Part shown: in pieces, positions 32,276 to 40,952 of the stretch
How the letters are laid out: each line of letters opens with the position of its first letter
Position numbering within the stretch: the first letter of the stretch is position 1
Notes under the pieces: generated by a model
What the model was told of the DNA's origin: nothing
Seen by the model: the letters and a program-made list of their open reading frames with translations, nothing else
Database searches by the model: none
Assembly (NCBI RefSeq): GCF_020715565.1
Contig: NZ_CP085839.1
Location: forward strand, 3,162,001-3,226,000
Direction of reading: 5' to 3'
Origin: Nocardioides sp. Kera G14
GTDB lineage: Bacteria; Actinomycetota; Actinomycetes; Propionibacteriales; Nocardioidaceae
DNA: 64,000 nucleotides
Program-made: the position numbers and the translations under genes

Positions 32276-33382
32276 ATGCGTCGGATCGTCGTCGTCGGCA
32301 ACGGCATCGCCGGGCTGACCGCCGCCGACACGCTGCGCGACGCCGGCTTCGACGGCGAGCTCACGATCGTCGGCGACGAGCCGGCCTACAGCCGTCCCGC
32401 GCTCTCCAAGGCGCTGCTGCGCAACGACCTCACCGCACACGAGCTCCCGCCGACGACGCACGGAGCGACTGAGCTCATCGGCGTGCGTGCGACGGCGCTC
32501 TCCGTCGAGTCGCGTGAGGTCACGCTCGACGACGGCGAGCTGCTGCCCTTCGACGGCCTGGTGATCGCGACCGGCTCGCGCGCCCGCCGCCTCTCCGACC
32601 TGCCGGGCGAGCTCACCCTGCGCGGCCTCTCCGACGCCCTCGCCCTCCGGGACCGGGTGGCGGAGAGGCCGAGCGTGCTCGTCATCGGCGGCGGCCCGCT
32701 CGGCATGGAGGTCGCCTCCGGCTGCCTCGAGGCCGGATGCGCCGTCACCCTGGTGTCACAGGGGATGCCGCTCGTCGCGCAGTTGGGTCCTCACCTTGCC
32801 GACGTCTTCGTCGCGGCCGCCCGCGCCCATGGGCTGACCATCGTCGAGAGCGCCGGCGCGCGTCTCGAGGAACGTGACGGCGTGACCGTTGCGGTGCTCG
32901 CGGAGGGCAGTGTCATCGGCGCGGAGCTGGTCGTCAGCGCCGTCGGCGACGTGCCCAACACTGAATGGCTCGCGTCGTCGGGCCTGTGCGCCGGTGGCCC
33001 GATCACGGTCGACACGCGTGGCCTCGTCGGCCCCGGCGTCGCAGCGGTGGGTGACCTGGCCGCGTTCCCGTCGGCGTACGGGATGCGGCGGGTGCCCCTG
33101 TGGAGCAGCGCGATCGAGCAGGCCAAGGTCGCCGCGCGCGCCCTGGTCCTCGGCGAGGAGGCGCCCGAGCTGGCCTTCCAGTCCTACTTCTGGACCGAGG
33201 GATTCGGCCTCAACCTCAAGGCCGTCGGCGACATCCCTGCCTCCGAGCCGACGTACGTCGACGGCGACCCCGCCGATCCGGCGGCGGGCGTCCTGCTGCA
33301 GTGGCCCGGTGCCGCGGCGGCGCTCAACGTCCGAATCCCCATCCCCAAACTGCGGCGGCTCACCGAGCCGGCGTTCACCTGA
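32276..33382 (+). CDS. NAD(P)H:ferredoxin reductase (FAD-dependent pyridine nucleotide-disulfide type)
   Basis: A 368-residue flavoprotein. It carries the FAD motif GNGIAGLTAADTL, the NAD motif VIGGGPLGMEVASG, ATGSRAR, and the second FAD contact GVAAVGDLAAFPS. YFWTEGFGLNLKAVGDI is typical of the ferredoxin-reductase C-terminal domain, which here is shorter than in common 400-residue homologues. It completes the three-component class I P450 system with 30859 and 32067. Confidence 0.88.
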   Translation: MRRIVVVGNGIAGLTAADTLRDAGFDGELTIVGDEPAYSRPALSKALLRNDLTAHELPPTTHGATELIGVRATALSVESREVTLDDGELLPFDGLVIATGSRARRLSDLPGELTLRGLSDALALRDRVAERPSVLVIGGGPLGMEVASGCLEAGCAVTLVSQGMPLVAQLGPHLADVFVAAARAHGLTIVESAGARLEERDGVTVAVLAEGSVIGAELVVSAVGDVPNTEWLASSGLCAGGPITVDTRGLVGPGVAAVGDLAAFPSAYGMRRVPLWSSAIEQAKVAARALVLGEEAPELAFQSYFWTEGFGLNLKAVGDIPASEPTYVDGDPADPAAGVLLQWPGAAAALNVRIPIPKLRRLTEPAFT

Positions 33383-33415
33383 GGCACCATGCCCGAAATG
33401 CAAGGAGAAACACCC

Positions 33416-35122
33416 ATGAGCGGAGCACAGGCCCCGAGCCGCTTCGTACCGACCCTGATCGCCGGCTGTCTCGGCGTCTTCGTCGCGCAGGTGGCGTACT
33501 CGCTGCCCGCATCCATCCTCGGCACCATCCAGCAGGACCTCGGCATCTCGGGCGCCGATCTCACCTGGGTCAGCGCCGCCTTCGCCGCCGCGATGGTCAT
33601 CTTCGAGCTGACCTTCGGCGTCGTCGGTGACATCTTCGGCCGCAAGCAGCTCCTGCTCGGCGGCCTCGCGCTCCTCGCCGCCGGTGAGCTCATCACCATC
33701 CTCGGCGCCTCGCACGTGCACACGCTGTGGATCGGCCAGGCCGTCGCCGGCATCGGCGCGGGTGCGCTCTACCCGATCTCGCTCACGATGATCGCCGCCG
33801 CCGCGCCGGACGCGAAGGCCCGTGCCAACGCGATCGCCCTGTGGGCCGGGTTCCTCTCCGTCGGTGCGGCCGTCTCGCCGATCACCGCCGGCGCGCTCGC
33901 CGAGAACGGCCACTGGAAGTCCAGCTTCTGGATCCCGCTCGCTCTCGCGGCCGTCGCCTTCGTGATCTCCTTCGCCGCGTCGAACTCCTCGGCCCCGGAG
34001 GGTCGCAAGCTGGACCTGCCCGGCCAGGCCACGCTGATCATCGGTCTCGTCTCCCTCATCTGGGCGCTCACCCAGGGCTCGGAGATCGGCTACGGCGAGG
34101 GCCGGATCATCGTCGGCCTCCTCTTCGCCGCGGTGTTCCTCGTGGCCTTCGTGATCGTCGAGCTCCGCTCGGCCTCGCCGCTGATCCATCTGTCGCTCTT
34201 CACGAACCGCGCCTTCGCGATCACCGGCATCACCGCGGTCGTGGGCATGTTCGCCTACCTCGCGACCTGCTTCTCGATGACGATGTTCCTCGGTTCCGTT
34301 GCCCACATCGGCGCGGTCTGGATCGGCATCCTCTTCCTGGTCATCCAGGTCCCGGCGTTGCTCCTCGTGCCGCTCGTCGCCAAGCTGATCCACTCGGTCA
34401 GCCCGCAGTGGGTCCTCACGGCCGGCTTCGCCTTCATCGGCGTCGCGGCCTTCTGGTCCTCGACCTTCGATGCGCATGACTTCGTGACGTCGCAGGGCGC
34501 CCCGGACAACTCGCAGTGGGTCCGGTTCATCGGCCCGATGATCCTCAACGGCATCGGCTTCGCGCTGACCGTCGGCTCGATCACCGCCGTCGCGATCAAC
34601 TCCGTGCCGCTGCGCCTCGCCGGCATGGCGTCCGCCACCACCAACCTGCTGCGTGACTTCGGCTTCGCGCTCGGTCCGGTGCTCGGCGGCGCACTCTACA
34701 ACTCGATCGCCAAGGGCAGGTTCAACGACGGCCTCGACGCCGCGTTCGGCGAGTCGGCCAAGCAGGGCTTCACCGTCCTCCACCAACCGCTCGACCCGCA
34801 CGTCCCGACCGACGCCGTCATGGGCGCCCTGCACGGCATCAGCGGAGCCGGCCCGCTGGCCGTCAACTCGGTGCAGACGCTGACGGACCCCGCGAGCGGT
34901 AAGCCGTTCGTGGACATGCCGTTCGCGCTGCACGACCTGGCGTTCACGTCGCTGAGCAACGCGTTCAACACGACGTTCCTCGTGGCCGCGCTCTGCGCGC
35001 TCGTGTCGGCCGTCCTCACTGCCGTCGGCCTGATCGGCGCCAAGTCCGGCTCCGACTCCGACCGTGAGTTCGCCGCCGAGATGGGCACCGACGTGATCCA
35101 CGAGGTCACCGGCGCGCACTGA
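33416..35122 (+). CDS. MFS transporter, DHA2-like (about 14 TM segments)
   Basis: A 568-residue major facilitator protein with many hydrophobic segments. Motif A-like GVVGDIFGRKQLLLGG lies in the first loop. The start at 33416 has AAGGAG upstream and is preferred to an in-frame ATG at 33389. A long hydrophilic insertion around residues 440-500 (FNDGLDAAFGESAKQGFTVLHQPLD...) precedes the last TM segment, as in several DHA2 exporters. As the last gene of the P450 operon it may import the substrate or export a product. A strong hairpin terminator follows. Confidence 0.87.
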   Translation: MSGAQAPSRFVPTLIAGCLGVFVAQVAYSLPASILGTIQQDLGISGADLTWVSAAFAAAMVIFELTFGVVGDIFGRKQLLLGGLALLAAGELITILGASHVHTLWIGQAVAGIGAGALYPISLTMIAAAAPDAKARANAIALWAGFLSVGAAVSPITAGALAENGHWKSSFWIPLALAAVAFVISFAASNSSAPEGRKLDLPGQATLIIGLVSLIWALTQGSEIGYGEGRIIVGLLFAAVFLVAFVIVELRSASPLIHLSLFTNRAFAITGITAVVGMFAYLATCFSMTMFLGSVAHIGAVWIGILFLVIQVPALLLVPLVAKLIHSVSPQWVLTAGFAFIGVAAFWSSTFDAHDFVTSQGAPDNSQWVRFIGPMILNGIGFALTVGSITAVAINSVPLRLAGMASATTNLLRDFGFALGPVLGGALYNSIAKGRFNDGLDAAFGESAKQGFTVLHQPLDPHVPTDAVMGALHGISGAGPLAVNSVQTLTDPASGKPFVDMPFALHDLAFTSLSNAFNTTFLVAALCALVSAVLTAVGLIGAKSGSDSDREFAAEMGTDVIHEVTGAH

Positions 35123-35145
35123 CGCATCCAGTCCCGGACACAGAG

Positions 35146-35172
35146 AAGGCCCCCGCCGTTGGCGGGGGCCTT
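35146..35172. terminator. Intrinsic terminator hairpin
   Basis: A 12-bp perfect stem (35146-35157 with 35161-35172, AAGGCCCCCGCC and its complement) has a 3-base loop GTT. It lies between the convergent MFS and CocE genes. TTCC follows on the plus side and the flanking A residues give a short T-run on the minus side, so it may act in both directions. Confidence 0.8.
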
Positions 35173-35228
35173 CCTTGTGTGGCGCTGCGATCAGACGTGA
35201 CTCAGACCGGCAGCGCCGCGTCGACGAC

Positions 35229-36959
35229 TCAGTCGTTGACGACGAACGGCAGGACGAGACGCGTCGGGTGCTCGGCGTCGCGGTAGATCTTGTGCGTGAC
35301 CGGGTGGCCGACCGGGAGGTGGAAGGCGTCCGGGGGCAGCATCGAGTTGTGGTCGTCGACCAGCGGCTCGTTGCAGGAGAGCTCCACGACGACCTGGTGG
35401 CCCGGCAGGATCGTGGCGGCGAACGGGTAGACCCGCAGCACGTACTCCTCGATCGCGCCCGGCTCGACCGGCACCTTGCGGGTGAGCGGGTGGATCGGGC
35501 TGCCGACGGTGGACTCCTCGGCATCCAGCTCGCGCATCGAGGCCTTGAGGTACGCCGTCGTCAGCAGCTGACGCTTGCCACCCGGCGCCACGTCCCACAT
35601 CCGCATGATCCAGTTGGTGTCCGTCGCGTCGATGGAGGCGAACAGGTGGAACGCCCCGGTGCCCATCAGCTCGATCGGCTCGAGCAGCGGATCGGTGGAC
35701 CACGAGAGGATCTCCACCTTGCCGGTCACGGTGAGCGGCGCCTGGTAGAAGCCGTCGGGGGCGGCGTACTCGGAGCCCATGATCTCGGGCTCGTAGGAGA
35801 GCTTGCGTCGGGGCCGGAGGAAGAGGTCGCGGTACTCGACCGGTTTCGTCGGGAACGCGTCGCCGACGGAGAACTTCTTCGAGCCCTCGATGAAGACCGA
35901 CACAGCCGGCTCGGTGTCGACGCCGTTGTCGATGCCCTTGATCCACTTGTCGTACCAGCGGAACATCTTGTCCTGCTCCTCGATGAACGGACGTGACGTC
36001 ATCGGGGGGTAGGGGTCGATCGACAGCTTCTTGTGGGCCGAGGGGATCCGGTTGAAGAGCTCGATGGTGCCGTCCATCGTCCAACCACGGCCCTGGTTGA
36101 TCTGCACCCAGACCGGGATGTCGATGTTCTCGGCGAGGTTGACCGGGTTGCGCTCCTCGTACCACTCGCCATCGACGTCGTTCATCACGATGTCGAACCA
36201 GGCCTCGTGGTTCTTCGGGTAGTGCAGCGTGTGGACGAGGTTCGGCCACGCCTGGACGTCGGGGTCCTGGAGCCGCTCGGCGACCTTGGCCTCGATCTCC
36301 TCCACGCTGTAGGTCTCGAGCATCCGCGACGTGATCCGGTCGGTGAAGGCCCACCCGGAGTCGCCGCCGCGACCCTCGCGGGCCGCGCGGGGCATCAGCC
36401 ACATCACGCCGCCGTGATAGGTCGTCTCGTAGAAGTCGAAGTGACCGCCGGGGACGAAGATCGCCTTGAGGCTCGGCGGACGCTCAGCGGCCGCAAGCAC
36501 CTGCATCGATCCGAAGTAGGAGGTGCCGATCATGCCGACGTTGCCGTCGCACCACGGCTGCGCCGCCACCCACTCGATCAGGTCGTAGGCGTCCTGGCCG
36601 AGCGGCACCCCGCCGGCGTTGTAGTTGCCGACGTGGTCACCTTCGGAGTAGCCCGAGCCGCGCAGGTCGCCGATCACGTGCACGTAGCCCTCGGAGACGA
36701 CACGCGCGGTGTCGCCTGCCTCGATGCAGCCGTCCCACATCGGCGACGGCCGCTTCTGCGGAGGCATCGTGAGGGCGAGGGCCTGGAGCTCCTTGCCGTA
36801 CGGCGACAGGGCGATGAGCGCCGGCCGCGGCTCGTCGAACGAGTCGGTGTAGGCGTCGGCCGCAAGGTTGATGCCGTCACGCATCGGGACGACGAGGTCC
36901 TTGAGTGCGGCGATCTTCTGCGTCCCGGCGACGATGGTCTTACTGGTGGTCTCGCGCAT
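35229..36959 (-). CDS. CocE/NonD family hydrolase (X-Pro dipeptidyl-peptidase S15 type)
   Basis: A 576-residue alpha/beta hydrolase. VPMRDGINLAADAYTDSFDEPRPALIALSPYG opens the catalytic domain, S147 in GTSYFGS is the nucleophile, and the C-terminal jelly-roll starts near FDLPVG-like sequence and ends PTRLVLPFVVND. Family members hydrolyse esters or acyl amides (cocaine esterase, alpha-amino acid ester hydrolase). It is the last gene of the minus-strand operon and starts 1 bp after the MBL gene stop. The substrate is unknown. Confidence 0.86.
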   Translation of the reverse strand: MRETTSKTIVAGTQKIAALKDLVVPMRDGINLAADAYTDSFDEPRPALIALSPYGKELQALALTMPPQKRPSPMWDGCIEAGDTARVVSEGYVHVIGDLRGSGYSEGDHVGNYNAGGVPLGQDAYDLIEWVAAQPWCDGNVGMIGTSYFGSMQVLAAAERPPSLKAIFVPGGHFDFYETTYHGGVMWLMPRAAREGRGGDSGWAFTDRITSRMLETYSVEEIEAKVAERLQDPDVQAWPNLVHTLHYPKNHEAWFDIVMNDVDGEWYEERNPVNLAENIDIPVWVQINQGRGWTMDGTIELFNRIPSAHKKLSIDPYPPMTSRPFIEEQDKMFRWYDKWIKGIDNGVDTEPAVSVFIEGSKKFSVGDAFPTKPVEYRDLFLRPRRKLSYEPEIMGSEYAAPDGFYQAPLTVTGKVEILSWSTDPLLEPIELMGTGAFHLFASIDATDTNWIMRMWDVAPGGKRQLLTTAYLKASMRELDAEESTVGSPIHPLTRKVPVEPGAIEEYVLRVYPFAATILPGHQVVVELSCNEPLVDDHNSMLPPDAFHLPVGHPVTHKIYRDAEHPTRLVLPFVVND

Positions 36960-36960
36960 G

Positions 36961-37887
36961 TCAGTGCTCCTGCGTGTAGCCGTGGAGGGTGGTGAAGAAG
37001 GGCGACGGCTCGAGAGTCGGGTCACCTGTGTAACCGAGCTCGGACGCCAGCTTCTCGAAGGGTGAGTAGACGGAATCGCTTGCCCCGCTGGGGATCCGAC
37101 CCACAGCGTCGCGGATCTCGGCCTCACGGGCGAGACTCGCCCGGAGCGCCTCGCGGGCACCGTCGGCGTCGAGCGCGACGTCGAACGGCGTCTGGTCGGC
37201 GCGACGGTAGGGATGGCCGAGGTAGAGGTGCTGCGGCTCCAGCGCGACGACGCACTCGAGCGAGGCCCGGTAGGCGTCGGGGTCCTCGTAGCCCGGGAAG
37301 CCGCTGGCCGCGCCGTAGCACTGGGCGGCATCGCCGACGAAGACGTGCTCAGCTGCTCCGTCCCCAGACTCGACGACATAGGCGACGGCGCCTGGCGTGT
37401 GACCCGGGATCGCGACGACCCGCACGGAGACACCACCCAAGTCGAGGACGTCACCGTCCTTGACCGTGAGGGAGGGTTCCATCTCGCCCGAGATGGCATC
37501 CAGCACCTCGCACACCTTCTTGGCGCGGAGCGCGTCGGTGTCGACGTACTCACCGCGGAGCGACAGTGCCTCCTCGACGTGCGCCTGGCGCGAGCTGAGG
37601 AAGTGGGCGTCGACCTCGGAGATGACGACCTTGGCCTGGCGGCCCGTCGCCTCCCAGAGGGCGAAGGCCCCACCGACGTGGTCGATGTGGCCGTGCGTGA
37701 GGAGGATCCACGTCACGTCCTCGATGCGCCTGCCCAGCTTCTCGAGCTCGGCCGGCACGTTGGCCGCGGACGCCGTCACGCCGGTGTCGACCAGGGCCAG
37801 GCCTCCCCCTGTCTCTGTGCAGTCGATCAGGTAGGAGAAGAGCGCGAAGCGGCCCCACGGCGCCGCAATCGGAAGGACGTCCGTCAT
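36961..37887 (-). CDS. MBL-fold metallo-hydrolase
   Basis: A 308-residue metallo-beta-lactamase superfamily protein. The zinc motif is HGHIDH (H65, H67, D69, H70), with later ligands in IPGHTPGAVAYV and FVGDAAQC. It could be a lactonase, thioesterase or aryl-ester hydrolase, and nothing narrows this by sequence alone. It overlaps the upstream esterase gene by 4 bp and so belongs to the same transcript. Confidence 0.85.
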   Translation of the reverse strand: MTDVLPIAAPWGRFALFSYLIDCTETGGGLALVDTGVTASAANVPAELEKLGRRIEDVTWILLTHGHIDHVGGAFALWEATGRQAKVVISEVDAHFLSSRQAHVEEALSLRGEYVDTDALRAKKVCEVLDAISGEMEPSLTVKDGDVLDLGGVSVRVVAIPGHTPGAVAYVVESGDGAAEHVFVGDAAQCYGAASGFPGYEDPDAYRASLECVVALEPQHLYLGHPYRRADQTPFDVALDADGAREALRASLAREAEIRDAVGRIPSGASDSVYSPFEKLASELGYTGDPTLEPSPFFTTLHGYTQEH

Positions 37888-38798
37888 GAGAGGAACTCGG
37901 CGGTCTCGGCGAACGCGCGGTAGTACTCCGGGATCCAGAAGAAGTGCTGGACGAAGCCGTGACCGGCGCCCTCGTAGCGCGACACCTTCGCCTCGACGCC
38001 GGCCTCGCGGAGGCGCTCGCCGTAGAGCTCGGCCTCGTCGCGGAGCGGGTCGAACTCGCCGGTGATGATCAGCGCCGGCGGGAGACCGGTGAGGTCCTCC
38101 CGCTTGATCGGCGAGACCTTGGGGTCGGCGGGGTTGGCTCCGGAGTTGAGGTAGAAGGCGTTGAACGGCTTCAGGCCGGCGGTCTCGAGGCCGTATCCGA
38201 CGGCGTTCTCGCGCAGCGACGGGTAACGGTCGATGTCGAAGTCCAGGTCGAGCGACGGGTAGAAGAGCACCTGCTGCGTGATGACGTCGAAACCGTCGTC
38301 CTTGGCCATGCCCGCGACGGCGGCGACGAAGGTGCCACCCGACGAATCCCCAGCCAGGGCAAGGGTCTCACCGTCCCAGCCGAGGATCGCACCCTGGTCG
38401 GCGACCCAGCGGACGACGCCGTAGCAGTCCTCCAGGCCGGCCGGGAAGGCATTCTCCGGAGCGAGGCGGTAGCCCACCGAGACGACCTTGAGGCCCGTCT
38501 CCTTGGCGAGCGCACGGGCGATGTGGTCGTGCGTCTCGAGGCTGCCGAGGAAGAAGGCGCCGCCGTGGAGATAGACGAGCACGCCGTACGTCGACCGCTC
38601 CTCGGCCGCGTAGATCCGCACCGGCACCTCACCGGCGGGGGTCTTCGCGACAAGGTCCTCGACGGAGTGGAGCGGCAGGCGCTCGGCCAGCGGGGTCACG
38701 TGTGACTCGTCGAAGGCCCGCATGGCGACCGGGTCGAGCTCGGCCGGAGGAGCCGGCAGGCTCGCGAGGACCTTCGCGATCTCGGGGTGGAGCGGCAT
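37884..38798 (-). CDS. Alpha/beta hydrolase fold-3 esterase (HSL family)
   Basis: A 304-residue hormone-sensitive-lipase-type carboxylesterase. The oxyanion motif HGG is at 78-80, the nucleophile S152 in GDSSGG, the acid D250 in GEFDPLRDE and the base H280 in GAGHGF. It is cytoplasmic with no signal peptide. It hydrolyses short-chain or aryl esters. It is one of four hydrolase-type enzymes in this operon, downstream of a flavin monooxygenase that could generate an ester or phenol. Confidence 0.88.
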   Translation of the reverse strand: MPLHPEIAKVLASLPAPPAELDPVAMRAFDESHVTPLAERLPLHSVEDLVAKTPAGEVPVRIYAAEERSTYGVLVYLHGGAFFLGSLETHDHIARALAKETGLKVVSVGYRLAPENAFPAGLEDCYGVVRWVADQGAILGWDGETLALAGDSSGGTFVAAVAGMAKDDGFDVITQQVLFYPSLDLDFDIDRYPSLRENAVGYGLETAGLKPFNAFYLNSGANPADPKVSPIKREDLTGLPPALIITGEFDPLRDEAELYGERLREAGVEAKVSRYEGAGHGFVQHFFWIPEYYRAFAETAEFLS

Positions 38799-38803
38799 GG
38801 CGA

Positions 38804-39946
38804 TCAGGCCCCGGCCGCGGAGGTGGTGGCGCCGATCTCGCCCGGCTTCTGGCCGGGGAAGACGTCGTTGACCTCGTCCTCGGACCAGCCGTTGCGCGAG
38901 AGCCGCTGGAGCTCGTCGGTGACCGGCTTCCGGGCGGCCTGGAAGGCGGCGAGGGCCTCGGGGAGCGTGTCCGCCTCACGGAGCGCCTTGGTGAGCGCAC
39001 CGGCGTCCATGATCGCCGAGTTGGCGCCCTGGCCCTGGTGGTGGCACATGGCGTGGGCGGCGTCACCGATGAGGGTGACGGCGTCGGAGTGCCATACGTC
39101 GACGGGGTCGATGTCGTAGACGGCGCGGATGTTGACGGTGTTCATGTCGAGGTTGCGGGTCGCCGCCACGATGCGCTCGTCGAAGCCCTCGACGGTCCTG
39201 AGGATGTCCTCCTTGGTGACGGTGGGCGCCCAGGTGGAGTCCGGGTTGAGCGCCGTGATGTCGAAGGAGAGCTGGCCGCGCGAGAGCAGCGGGAGCAGGT
39301 AGACCTTGGTGCCACGGCCGATGTACATCCGCAGCTTGCCGTCGTCGACCATGCCGGGGGTCTCGGCGATGTCGATGACCGCCCGGTAGGCGTGCTCGCC
39401 GGCGAAGACCGGCTGCTGGTCGCTGAAGAGCTGCTCGCGGACGGTCGACTTGATGCCGTCGGCACCGATCACGAGGTCGGCCGTGACCGTCTCGCCGTTG
39501 GCGAAGGTCAGGGTCACCCCACCTGACGCGTCGCCGTTGGCCGTGTGGTCAATGATCTTCTCCAGCTTGTGGCCGACCTTGACCATGCCCTCCGGCAGGA
39601 CGCCGACGAGCGCGTCGATGAAGTCGCCGCGGTGGATCAGGTGGGTGGTGGTCTCGTAGACGTCCTTCTCCGGCCACTCCTCCTCCATGATCGGGTGGCC
39701 CTCGCCGGTCAGGATCTGGAACGCCTCGCTCGGGTTGGAGACGGCCGCGATGGCGTCGAAGATGCCGAGGTCGCGGAAGAGACCCATCGTGGACGGGCGC
39801 AGGCCGATGCCGGCGCCGACCTCACGGATGGCGGAGGCCTGCTCGTAGACGGTGACATGGGCGCCCGCGAGGCTGAGGGCCTTGGCCGCAGCGGCGCCGC
39901 CGTAGCCGGCACCGATGATGGCGACGTTGAGGTTCGAGATGTCCAT
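38804..39946 (-). CDS. FAD-dependent monooxygenase (salicylate hydroxylase-like)
   Basis: A 380-residue group A hydroxylase. It contains GAGYGGAAAAKALSLAG near residues 12-28, the DG motif IGADGIKS, and the GD motif TLIGDAAHAMCHHQGQGANSAIMDAG. It hydroxylates an aromatic acid or related ring using NAD(P)H. It is sandwiched between the phosphotriesterase-family enzyme (10 bp gap) and the HSL esterase (5 bp gap). This is the sixth such flavoprotein in the window. Confidence 0.87.
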   Translation of the reverse strand: MDISNLNVAIIGAGYGGAAAAKALSLAGAHVTVYEQASAIREVGAGIGLRPSTMGLFRDLGIFDAIAAVSNPSEAFQILTGEGHPIMEEEWPEKDVYETTTHLIHRGDFIDALVGVLPEGMVKVGHKLEKIIDHTANGDASGGVTLTFANGETVTADLVIGADGIKSTVREQLFSDQQPVFAGEHAYRAVIDIAETPGMVDDGKLRMYIGRGTKVYLLPLLSRGQLSFDITALNPDSTWAPTVTKEDILRTVEGFDERIVAATRNLDMNTVNIRAVYDIDPVDVWHSDAVTLIGDAAHAMCHHQGQGANSAIMDAGALTKALREADTLPEALAAFQAARKPVTDELQRLSRNGWSEDEVNDVFPGQKPGEIGATTSAAGA

Positions 39947-39956
39947 CAGGATTCCT

Positions 39957-40949
39957 TCAGTTCTTTCCGGGCGTGAGGGTCAGGAACTCGGTCGGGTTCG
40001 TGACGAAGATGGTGTGGATGTCGTCCTCGCTGACCCCGGCGTTGCGCAGGTCGGGGATGAGCGTGTCGAAGATGTAGTTGACGGTGTGGCCCTTGACGCC
40101 CGGCCAGCCCAGCGGGCTGCAGTTGGCGTCGGCGCCCGCAAGGACCTGCTTGATGTGGCCGTCGGCGAGGAAGCCGAGCAGGTGGTCGAGGCGGTCCTGG
40201 CGGTGACGGCCCCAGAAGGGCGGGTCGGGCAGCTCGAGGTCGTAGCCGAAGGTGTCGAAGCCGATCCGGCCGCCCTTCTCCGTGAGCAGGTCCTGCTTGA
40301 CCTTGCCCTGGCTGACGCCGTCGTCGGCGTGGCCGAAGAGGACGCGGTCGAGCGGGAGGCCCTCCTCCGCGAAGACCTCGAGCGCCGGGTCCGTGTCGAC
40401 CGCGAGGTGGGTGAAGATCGGCACGCCGGTCTCGACAGCCGCACGCGCGGCGGCGCGGTAGATGCGGAGGTCGAGCTCCTTCATCCTGAAGCCGCGGCTC
40501 ACCCCGACCTTGATGATGCCGGCCTTGGCGGTGGTGTCGCCGCCGATGCCGACGGTGATCTCGTGCAGGAACTGGCGGTAGAGGTAGTCCACCGAGGCAC
40601 GCTCGAAGAACGGCAGCGCCGTGTCGCCGCCGACGAAGCCGGTGCAGGCGATGATGTGCAGGCCGGTCTTCGCGCTCAGCGACTTGTAGTAGTCGAGGTC
40701 GCGGCCGTTGCAGATTCCCGTCGCGTCGACGTAGCCGCCCGCACCGCCGCCGTAGTCGCGGATGTGCTCGTGGAAGGCGCGCAGCTTCGGGACGGTCTCC
40801 TCGTAGCGGACCTCCGGGGTCTTCCACCAGGTCGTGTCGAGCTCGGAGCCGGGCATGCCGTAGCCGATGTGCTCGTGGATGGCGGTGAAGCCGAGCTCCT
40901 CCGGCGCGATCGGGCCGAGGACGGTGTTGATCCGCTCGATGGTCGTCAT
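39957..40949 (-). CDS. Phosphotriesterase (PTE) family metal hydrolase, intact active site
   Basis: A 330-residue TIM-barrel amidohydrolase of the PTE/lactonase-like family. The opening TVLGPIAPEELGFTAIHEH is diagnostic. All six expected metal ligands are visible: H25 and H27, K147 (carboxylated Lys), H181, H207 and D274. Family members hydrolyse lactones, phosphotriesters or amides, and no phosphorus context is present. It lies 3 bp downstream of a paralogue that has lost every ligand, which suggests the two products act together. Confidence 0.87.
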   Translation of the reverse strand: MTTIERINTVLGPIAPEELGFTAIHEHIGYGMPGSELDTTWWKTPEVRYEETVPKLRAFHEHIRDYGGGAGGYVDATGICNGRDLDYYKSLSAKTGLHIIACTGFVGGDTALPFFERASVDYLYRQFLHEITVGIGGDTTAKAGIIKVGVSRGFRMKELDLRIYRAAARAAVETGVPIFTHLAVDTDPALEVFAEEGLPLDRVLFGHADDGVSQGKVKQDLLTEKGGRIGFDTFGYDLELPDPPFWGRHRQDRLDHLLGFLADGHIKQVLAGADANCSPLGWPGVKGHTVNYIFDTLIPDLRNAGVSEDDIHTIFVTNPTEFLTLTPGKN

Positions 40950-40952
40950 GGG

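Noticed and set aside
32756..35524. A 922-codon open frame on the minus strand opposite the ferredoxin reductase and MFS genes
   Set aside because: The translation is low-complexity charged sequence (long Glu/Asp/Arg runs), the mirror of the real plus-strand coding. The terminator hairpin at 35146 also lies inside it.
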